From a virus: a DNA stretch of 64,000 bases. Where the stretch lies: IMG/VR virus record IMGVR_UViG_3300044911_002386, positions 103,812 to 167,811 of that record, one strand, 5' to 3'. Positions 55,847 to 64,000 of the stretch are shown here, in pieces. Each line of letters opens with the position of its first letter. Position 1 is the stretch's first letter. Below the pieces are notes generated by a model. The model searched no databases. It saw nothing but the letters and a program-made list of their open reading frames with translations, and was not told where the DNA came from. The translations under genes and the position numbers were made by a program.

Positions 55847-56569
55847 TTATCCAAAAAAGATTCCAGCACAATACCCAGAAAGCCTGTTGCCGGTAGGTAG
55901 TCTCTCGTTCGCGACAGTACCTGTTGTGATGTCGGCGGCAGAATGTGTGTGCACGTCGACCGGTAACTTATACCAGCCGCCACCAAGGCCGGAAACGTAC
56001 TGATACGTAACTTTTTGCCCGGCCGCTGAAAGAACGTCTGTCCCGGTTTGGGCGCCGGATACCGTCAAAGAACCGGAAGCATACGTTCCAACTAAAATGC
56101 ACACAATATCGCCATTTAATAGACTTGCCGTCGGTAGCGTTATTGTGACAGGCGAAATAACAGTGTATCTATAAAACGCGTCACGGGCAGCAGTCAATGT
56201 AACTGTGTTCGCATTGATGGCGGTAAATGACTGCGCTGCGGCAAAGGCACTCGCGTGCTGGCCGTCTACGGTATCAGCATTTAAGTTCGTGCAGACAGTG
56301 GTAGAGGTAACCGCAAGCGGCGCGGTACCCACGGCCACGCTCGACGTGAGTGTAGAACCTGCGACATTACCGGTAGCCCCGACAGACGCCGGCGTAATAG
56401 CCTGCCCGCTGATGCTGGTAACGGGAAGATTAACGACAGTCCCGGCAGAGTTCTTGGCGAACAACCTGCCGTCGGCTGTATTGATAGCCAGTTCGCCCGC
56501 AGAGAGTTGCCCGGCGGTAGGCTGAGCAGCAGCGGTACTGCTTTTCTTGATAAGAATCGTGTTAGACAT
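55847..56569 (-). CDS. Tail fibre-type protein with ELAINTADGRL motif
   Basis: The N-terminus of this 240-aa protein (GELAINTADGRLFAKNSAG) is the common opening of phage tail fibre and hyaluronidase-like proteins. A middle region has NADTVDGQHA, a trimer-type repeat, and the C-terminus is beta-rich. It is probably part of the fibre complex. Confidence 0.75.
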   Translation of the reverse strand: MSNTILIKKSSTAAAQPTAGQLSAGELAINTADGRLFAKNSAGTVVNLPVTSISGQAITPASVGATGNVAGSTLTSSVAVGTAPLAVTSTTVCTNLNADTVDGQHASAFAAAQSFTAINANTVTLTAARDAFYRYTVISPVTITLPTASLLNGDIVCILVGTYASGSLTVSGAQTGTDVLSAAGQKVTYQYVSGLGGGWYKLPVDVHTHSAADITTGTVANERLPTGNRLSGYCAGIFFG

Positions 56570-56596
56570 ACAGCTCTTTTACCTCCGCTTTTCCGA

Positions 56597-56625
56597 ATAT
56601 TAACCGGAATAAGCAAAAGCATCAA
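56597..56625 (-). promoter_or_regulatory. Candidate sigma70-like promoter
   Basis: On the minus strand TTGATG and TAATAT are 17 bp apart (4 of 6 matches each), upstream of the 240-aa fibre gene. It falls in a gap after the giant repeat fibre. Confidence 0.4.
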
Positions 56626-56648
56626 GGGCTATTTTTAAGGTCTAAAAC

Positions 56649-59600
56649 TTAGAAAGTTCCGCCGTCAATAGTGCAATCGGCGTTAGCAAAAGCCGTGCAA
56701 AAATTGGTAGTAGACGCTGTTGTAAGGACAGTGCCGGTCTCGTCAGGCAGCGTTAATGTTCTCGCCGTCGTTAACGTCGTCGGCTGCATGGTTACGCGAA
56801 GCGTTCCCGAGCCGCCGGCTCGTCCGGCAATGATTACGCCGTCCTGTGCAGCCGTCGCGGTGCCAAATGTTTGCCCAGTCGCGTTGTAGAAGGTGTTCGC
56901 GCCGGTAAACGCGTTGTTTGACGCTACGGCGGCGGCACCAGACACCGCAGCTACCCCAATAGCGATCGCTGTTGTGGACGCAGCCGTTAAACGACCCTTA
57001 ACGTCGACCGTAAAAGTAGCAACGCTGGAAGCACTACCATAAGATGCGGCCGTAACACCACTGTTGGCCAACGTCAGGGCAGACGAACCAGCAGTGCTGG
57101 TGGCGTCGCCACTAAACGCCGGGAGTCGAAGTGCATTAAGAGTGCCGCTGGAGATATTAGAGGCATTCGTGGTGTCGGTCGTGGCCGAGGCGGCTAAACC
57201 GGATACAGCGCTAGAGGCGATGGCGATCGTAGTCGAAGCAGCGGCGGTTAACTGCCCCTGCGAGTTGACGGTGAACGTAGCAACCTGCGACGCAGAACCG
57301 TATGCTGCACCGGTGACCGTCGTGTTGGCGATGCTGAGCGTATTACCAGACTTTGAAAGCCCCGTACCGGCCGTAATTTGCCCAGCACCGCTAAACTGCG
57401 AGAACGTAATAGCATTAGACCCTACTGTACCGCCTGCGTCAGCAGTGCATACCCAACCGCTGTCAGCATTTGTTGTTCCCTGCTCGACAAACGTAAACGC
57501 GCCTGGAACTTCTGTCCATACGTCAAAGTCGGTGGCGCGTGTCCACGCACCGGCTGCTACGACGTAAATACCGTTTTGATTTGTTGTTGTCTGGTCTTTA
57601 ACAAGCACACGGTCGCCGGCAACGAGAGAAACGCCGTCGACAGTTTGTGCGCCTGACAACGACGCGATGTTAGCAGTCGTTGATGCCTTCACAGACGCTT
57701 TTACATCCAGACCCTGTACGAGCGCGTCAACTTGAGCAGCCGTGTAAGCATCCGTAATACCGTAACCCGAAAGCGTTGTCGGGTTTGTACCGGCGGTGAC
57801 ACGACCCTTAGCGTCTACCGTTACAGATCGATAAGTACCGGCTGTGGCACCAGAATTAGAAAGCGTGGCTGCAAAGCTACCCGTACCGCTACCTGTTACG
57901 TCACCAGTCAGTGTAATAGTCTGGTCGCCGGTATTTGTTCCCGCCACAGAAGCAGTTGAAGAAACAGTAAAATCGCCGCTGAGCGATATTGTGCGGTTAG
58001 CGTCGTTGACGTTTACGCTTAACGACCGAGCAGCCGTTAGGTTTGCCGAATTTGTAACCTGCAGGTAATGCGACGGCGAACTGTCGTCATAAAGGTAAAT
58101 GTCGCCGAAGTAACCGTTTTGAACCGAAGTGGTGCTGTTAGACAACGCGTCCGTAATACCATAACCCGAAAGCGTTGTCGGGTTTGTGCCAGCGGTAACG
58201 CGACCCTTAGCGTCTACCGTTACAGAGCGGTAGGTGCCGCCCGTGACGCCACTGTTAGCAAGCGTGACGGTAATACTTGTTGTTCCGGAACCGGTAGCAT
58301 CGCCAGTCAGCGTAATATTTTGATTTGCAGTTAAATAGCCGGCGGTATCGAGTGTCCACGTATCCGCAGCTGTCTTTTTAAGAAAGCCGCTCGTTCCGGT
58401 TAAACCAGCAATAGCCGTCAGGTCACCGTCCAGCGGTTGTGCGTCCGTAATGCCATAGCCAGCAAGTGTCGACGGATTCGTACCGCTCGTGACTCGGCCT
58501 TTAACGTCTATAGTTACCGACTTGTAAGTGCCGGCAGAGGCAACTGTAGCTAAAGTTAAGGCAGATGAACCAGCAGTGCTGGTAGCGTCCCCAGAGAAAG
58601 CCGGGAGTCGAAGTGCGTTGAGCGTACCACTGGAGATATTAGAGGCGTTGGTTGTATCAGTGGTAGCCGATGCAGCAAGCCCCGATACAGCGCCAGCGGA
58701 GATAGCGATCGCTGTTGTGGCAGCAGCCGTTAAACGACCCTTAACGTCGACCGTAAAAGTAGCAACGCTAGAAGCACTACCATAAGCCGCGGCCGTGACA
58801 CCACTGTTGGCCAACGTCAGGGCAGACGAACCAGCAGTGCTGGTGGCGTCGCCACTAAACGCTGGGAGCCGAAGTGCGTTAAGCGTGCCACTAGAAATGT
58901 TACTAGCATTCGTGGTGTCAGTAGTGGCCGAGGCCGCTAAACCGGATACAGCACCAGACGCAATAGCGATCGCGACGTTAGCAGCGGCTGTTAACTGCCC
59001 CTGCGAGTTGACGGTGAACGTAGCAACCTGCGACGCAGAACCGTATGCTGCACCGGTGACCGTCGTGTTGGAAATGTTAAGAGTGTTGCCAGACTTTGAA
59101 AGCCCCGTACCGGCCGTAATTTGCCCAGCACCGCTGAACTGCGAAAATGTAACGGCGGTAGAACCTAGTGTGCCGTTTGCGTCGGCCGTGCATACCCAGC
59201 CATTGTCGCCGTTTACTGTACCTTGCTCGACGAAGAAGAACGCACCCGGAATTTCTGTCCAAGCATCAAAATCAGTAGCCCGTGTCCACGCGCCAGCCGC
59301 TACCGAATAAATACCGTTCTGGTTTGTTGTTGTCTGGTCTTTAACAAGCACACGGTCGCCGGCAACGAGAGAAACGCCGTCGACAGTTTGTGCGCCTGAC
59401 AACGTCAGATTACCGGTAGACGCCGCTTTGACAGACGCCTTGACGTCTAGACCCTGTACGAGCGAGTCGACCTGGGCAGACGTGTAAGCGTCCGTAATGC
59501 CGTAACCCGAAAGTGTTGTCGGGTTTGTGCCAGCGGTGACACGACCCTTAGCGTCTACCGTTACAGAGCGGTAGGTGCCGGCTGTGGCACCAGAGGCAGA

Positions 59601-62201
59601 AAGCGTGGTTACAAAACTACCTGTGCCACTACCCGTTACGTCGCCAGTCAGCGTAATAGTTTGATCGCCGGTATTTGTTCCCGAAACCGTGGCGTCAGCC
59701 GAGGCGGTGAGATTGCCGCTGAGCGACAACGTGCGACTACCATCATTGACATTAATGCTGAACGTACGGGCGGCTGTTAAATTAGCCGAATTTGTAACCT
59801 GCAGGTAATGCGACGGCGAACTGTCGTCATAAAGGTAAATGTCGCCGAAGTAACCGCTTTGCGTCGACGTAGCACTGTTCGATAACGCATCTGTAATGCC
59901 ATAGCCAGAAAGAGTTGTCGGGTTTGTGCCGGCAGTGACGCGACCGTAGGTGTCCACAGTTACGCTTCTGTACGTGCCGACGGTCGCAATGACGCTGCCA
60001 GTAAGGTTTATAGAGTTTGCACTTACCGTTAACGAGCCGTTGCCGGTAGAAGCAACGTCAATTGTGCCCGGAGTAGTTTGCGTTAAACCATTGCCCGCAG
60101 TGACTGTGGCAGCGGATGCCGCCGCATCGACATAAGCGGTGGTCGCAATTGCTGTGCTATTGTTATTTGCCGACTGGGTCGGCGCTGTGGGCGTGCCAGT
60201 CAACGCCGGGCTTTCAGAGAACACAAGATTGACGGTACCGGTGGTGTCGCCGGTAATGCCGTCTCCTACTACTGCATTGCGCAGGTCAGTAGCAGTAATA
60301 GTGTCTTTGCTCTCGGCAGTTACGCGACCGTACTTATCAGCGTGCACCAGTATGTAGGCCGTGCTGATATTCGCGGGATCTGTTGCGACAGTGATGTCGT
60401 TGAAAACGCCACCGTTAGGCATTTGTGCTAGATCGACACCAGTCTCATTGACAACGATACGATCCGAGCCGGCTGTCTTCACATAAAAAGTACGGTCGTT
60501 ACGGCCGAGACCGAGACCGGCACGGAAGTCAAGCAAGGCCTGCGGAGACTCAAAAACAAGCGCGTCACCGCTTGCTGAATCAATTACTAGCGGGTCAATG
60601 TTTGTGACCTGAACAAACCCGCTATTTTTATTTACGTTGCCGAACTTTACGCGAATATAAGTACCGTAAACAAGTTCACCGGTTGCATCAGCCGTAGAGT
60701 GACGAATCCAGGTAACATTTGCGGCGGTCTCAGGCGCCGTTGGTTTTGGAATGTAGTAGAGCCCGTTTGTTTTCGGCTCCACTTCATTTTTTACGAGAAT
60801 AACGCTGCCAAGACGTGTAATGTTGTTGCTACCATCGCGCTGCTCTTCGACAGTTTGGTAGCCGTCAATAATCGGAACACCGGCAAACGAACCAGTCGTG
60901 GCATTAAACGCGGTGGCGTTGTCAAACGTCGCAACATTTGAATCCATCACAAAAGACGGACCCGTCGTAATTGTGAATATGGTGTTCTTGTTTACCGCGC
61001 CCTCGCGAACCAGCACTTTGGTGTTGTGTGCTAACTGCAGTTCTTCGCTTGTGTTTAAATCACGTGCACGCACTATCACGTTGTACGGGTCACCGCCGGT
61101 CGACCTAGAGTAATTGACGCGATAAATACCCGCGCGAGCATTGTCGTATTCGCCGCCTTCGTCCCCGCTGCCTGCGCCGACGTAACCATATGCGGTCAGA
61201 TTGTGCCCGCCCGGATTATTGTTTTTTGGCGTCCAGATGAAATGATCATTTTGATTGAGCGTTACGCCGTCTACAACAACTTTACCGTTAATAATTTGAT
61301 AGTAATCGCTTTTTGCACGCGCAATACGCTTAAACAAAACTGCACCGCCGGCAGGCACACTACTCGGGGCGGTTGTTTTGTTTGCATTGAAATTAAGATT
61401 CGTAAAACCAAAAGGTACAGTGGCCGTCGGCTCCACGGGGCTCTGCGCTACTTCAAAAGTGTAATTAGCGTAAGTACCGTTTGTGACGAAAACACGTGCG
61501 CCGACCGCAAAGTTTGAAGCTTCTGTCTCGCCTGTCTCACGCGTCCAATCGCCGGTTGTTGCTGTCGCGCCGGCAGGTATTTTCCAAATACCTTTTTTCA
61601 GGGGATCTAAGTGCCCCATGATCAGTACGCGATCGCCTGCCACCAACGTTACCGATTGATTTGGGATTGTCGGCAGGCCGCGTAATTCGTACAGCGCTAG
61701 CCCGTCAGCCATAGACCCTGGTTGCGGTACCGCCACTTTTACGTTTGAGAAACCTTGCAGGTTGTCATACGGACTGCCCGCGATAAGCGGCACTGTCGTC
61801 GCACAGTCTGCGGCCACAGGGTGCAACGACATACCCGCACCGGCACTACGTGCAACAGCGTCATCGACATACTCTGTAGTCGACAACAGTTTTCCACCTT
61901 GTGCGCCCGTAGTGGCAGGCGGATATGTGTTCGTGTAGGCGTACGCCTCGTCGCCAACTGATAACTTACCAGTCGTATTTACTGCACCGAAGGTGGCCGT
62001 GCCCGTCCATACGGCGCCGTCGCCCGTGATGGCTAACGGTATTGCGTTAGCGTTAGTCCCAGTAGCGTCGCCGCCGCGGCCGTAGTACAGCGTGTTAGAC
62101 GCCTCGTTAAAGGCAAGTTCAGCATTACGTAAAACGTTGTTGCCAGGGGCCGCTGCTGACTGGTTTGACGCGCGACGCTTAATACGTAATACGTTAGACA
62201 T
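56649..62201 (-). CDS. Giant repeat tail fibre, 1850 aa
   Basis: This 1850-aa protein starts with a fibre N-terminal module (NAELAFNEASNTLYYG). It is then built from recurring blocks such as TAGTNPTTLSGYGITDA and TNASNISSGTLNALRLPAFS, plus VDGVSLVAGDRVLVKDQTT, a common phage tail motif. The C-terminus ends TIDGGTF. A large internal duplication of about 580 aa is visible in DNA and protein. Such fibres form trimeric beta-structures for host binding. An AAGGT site lies just upstream. Confidence 0.85.
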   Translation of the reverse strand: MSNVLRIKRRASNQSAAAPGNNVLRNAELAFNEASNTLYYGRGGDATGTNANAIPLAITGDGAVWTGTATFGAVNTTGKLSVGDEAYAYTNTYPPATTGAQGGKLLSTTEYVDDAVARSAGAGMSLHPVAADCATTVPLIAGSPYDNLQGFSNVKVAVPQPGSMADGLALYELRGLPTIPNQSVTLVAGDRVLIMGHLDPLKKGIWKIPAGATATTGDWTRETGETEASNFAVGARVFVTNGTYANYTFEVAQSPVEPTATVPFGFTNLNFNANKTTAPSSVPAGGAVLFKRIARAKSDYYQIINGKVVVDGVTLNQNDHFIWTPKNNNPGGHNLTAYGYVGAGSGDEGGEYDNARAGIYRVNYSRSTGGDPYNVIVRARDLNTSEELQLAHNTKVLVREGAVNKNTIFTITTGPSFVMDSNVATFDNATAFNATTGSFAGVPIIDGYQTVEEQRDGSNNITRLGSVILVKNEVEPKTNGLYYIPKPTAPETAANVTWIRHSTADATGELVYGTYIRVKFGNVNKNSGFVQVTNIDPLVIDSASGDALVFESPQALLDFRAGLGLGRNDRTFYVKTAGSDRIVVNETGVDLAQMPNGGVFNDITVATDPANISTAYILVHADKYGRVTAESKDTITATDLRNAVVGDGITGDTTGTVNLVFSESPALTGTPTAPTQSANNNSTAIATTAYVDAAASAATVTAGNGLTQTTPGTIDVASTGNGSLTVSANSINLTGSVIATVGTYRSVTVDTYGRVTAGTNPTTLSGYGITDALSNSATSTQSGYFGDIYLYDDSSPSHYLQVTNSANLTAARTFSINVNDGSRTLSLSGNLTASADATVSGTNTGDQTITLTGDVTGSGTGSFVTTLSASGATAGTYRSVTVDAKGRVTAGTNPTTLSGYGITDAYTSAQVDSLVQGLDVKASVKAASTGNLTLSGAQTVDGVSLVAGDRVLVKDQTTTNQNGIYSVAAGAWTRATDFDAWTEIPGAFFFVEQGTVNGDNGWVCTADANGTLGSTAVTFSQFSGAGQITAGTGLSKSGNTLNISNTTVTGAAYGSASQVATFTVNSQGQLTAAANVAIAIASGAVSGLAASATTDTTNASNISSGTLNALRLPAFSGDATSTAGSSALTLANSGVTAAAYGSASSVATFTVDVKGRLTAAATTAIAISAGAVSGLAASATTDTTNASNISSGTLNALRLPAFSGDATSTAGSSALTLATVASAGTYKSVTIDVKGRVTSGTNPSTLAGYGITDAQPLDGDLTAIAGLTGTSGFLKKTAADTWTLDTAGYLTANQNITLTGDATGSGTTSITVTLANSGVTGGTYRSVTVDAKGRVTAGTNPTTLSGYGITDALSNSTTSVQNGYFGDIYLYDDSSPSHYLQVTNSANLTAARSLSVNVNDANRTISLSGDFTVSSTASVAGTNTGDQTITLTGDVTGSGTGSFAATLSNSGATAGTYRSVTVDAKGRVTAGTNPTTLSGYGITDAYTAAQVDALVQGLDVKASVKASTTANIASLSGAQTVDGVSLVAGDRVLVKDQTTTNQNGIYVVAAGAWTRATDFDVWTEVPGAFTFVEQGTTNADSGWVCTADAGGTVGSNAITFSQFSGAGQITAGTGLSKSGNTLSIANTTVTGAAYGSASQVATFTVNSQGQLTAAASTTIAIASSAVSGLAASATTDTTNASNISSGTLNALRLPAFSGDATSTAGSSALTLANSGVTAASYGSASSVATFTVDVKGRLTAASTTAIAIGVAAVSGAAAVASNNAFTGANTFYNATGQTFGTATAAQDGVIIAGRAGGSGTLRVTMQPTTLTTARTLTLPDETGTVLTTASTTNFCTAFANADCTIDGGTF
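56930..59920. repeat. Internal tandem duplication, about 1.74 kb offset
   Basis: Long near-identical stretches recur at an offset of 1740-1743 bp: for example 57063 onward and 58806 onward, 57651 and 59394, 58071 and 59811. The offset is a multiple of three, so the fibre frame is kept, with one codon gained or lost between copies. Confidence 0.85.
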
Positions 62202-62237
62202 TGAAATACCTTTTTGTTGGGGTTACACACTACTAGC

Positions 62238-62246
62238 AGTATAGCA
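62238..62246 (-). promoter_or_regulatory. Candidate extended -10 for giant fibre gene
   Basis: On the minus strand TGCTATACT matches TGnTATAAT at all but one base. It lies in the 47-bp gap before the 1850-aa gene. No clear -35 is present, as expected for an extended -10. Confidence 0.5.
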
Positions 62247-62248
62247 AA

Positions 62249-62529
62249 TTAGAACGTGCCGCCGTCTGTTTGTTCGGCTTCCCACTGGGGCGTATCTTGT
62301 CCAGCTATATTTAAAATTGCCGTGACGATCCAGTTCGTGCCCGTATCCATAGTTTTAACAATTGACCCAACCGCAAGCCGTGCAACCGGAATGGCATCAC
62401 GGGCGGCAACACTGGGTACGGCCCGATAACCACCTTTACCGTATTGCGCATCATGCGTGGGAAAAATATCCTCTTCGGTAGCAGGCAAAATGGGCGCACC
62501 CAAATTGATGCCGCCAGAAATTGTCCCCA

Positions 62530-62530
<1 letters not shown>
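62249..62530 (-). CDS. Small tail-region protein with DGGTF end, 93 aa
   Basis: This 93-aa beta-rich protein (YRAVPSVAARDAIPVARLAVG and TMDTGTNWIVT) ends QTDGGTF, like the TIDGGTF end of the giant fibre. It is coupled to the collagen-like gene by TAATG. Probably a baseplate or fibre connector. Confidence 0.65.

Positions 62531-64000
<1,470 letters not shown>

Noticed and set aside
57064-59310. Repeated plus-strand frames opposite the giant fibre
   Set aside because: They arise from the same internal duplication, are antisense and lack start signals.

Overview
This 64 kb window reads as part of a large (probably jumbo) tailed-bacteriophage genome. Genes are tightly packed, mostly on the minus strand, and many start on the stop codon of the gene before them (ATGA, TAATG, TGATG). 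It carries phage hallmarks: collagen-like and LamG/FnIII tail fibres, glycine-zipper virion proteins, PhoH, a holin-like protein, thymidine kinase, HNH and group-I-intron-type PD-(D/E)XK nucleases, scattered tRNA genes and a tmRNA. There is no rRNA and no host housekeeping operon. The host cannot be fixed from sequence. A secreted 103-aa protein (38026-38337) and the FGE-sulfatase-type domain in a tail protein both resemble proteins I associate with Planctomycetes, so an aquatic planctomycete or PVC host is a reasonable guess and no more.

Layout. 0-9.8 kb holds small membrane and virion-type proteins mixed with secreted proteases (papain-like C1, and a matrixin with pro-domain and cysteine switch), ending in a 2H-phosphoesterase/P-loop-kinase fusion. 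9.8-16.9 kb holds tRNA-Asn, a holin-like protein, a GDPD-like protein, an actin/ParM-like ATPase, a HAD phosphatase, a ferritin-like protein, a nuclease, two methyltransferases and PhoH. 16.9-33.8 kb holds large virion-type proteins, a cupin, HNH, a SNF2/DEAH helicase with a virion-like tail, a trypsin-like protease and a 1246-aa FnIII/beta-propeller/leishmanolysin-like protein. 33.9-41.5 kb is a regulatory and RNA-rich district with plus-strand thioredoxin, single-gene cassettes bounded by matching promoters and terminators, a large structured-RNA candidate, the tmRNA, most of the tRNAs and many small zinc-ribbon or membrane proteins. 41.5-64 kb is the tail-fibre and adhesin region with glycosyltransferases, a sulfotransferase, two collagen-like proteins and a 1850-aa repeat fibre.

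How it works together. The fibre region pairs host-binding and carbohydrate-binding domains with glycan-modifying enzymes (four glycosyltransferases and one sulfotransferase), which suggests decoration of virion or host surface. At least five peptidase types suggest processing of virion proteins or digestion of the host envelope. tmRNA, tRNAs, PhoH, an S4-domain protein, the 2H-kinase fusion and a cyclic-phosphate-type receiver domain point to control and repair of RNA and translation.

The most unusual observations are: (1) an approximately 660-nt apparently structured noncoding transcript (35.1-35.76 kb) ending in a tRNA-like element; (2) a 34-bp promoter motif present four times, only in this district; (3) an FGE-type domain whose two halves are in swapped (circularly permuted) order; (4) the phage tmRNA with tag ending in ALAA; (5) the matrixin with intact cysteine switch; (6) the 2H-kinase fusion.
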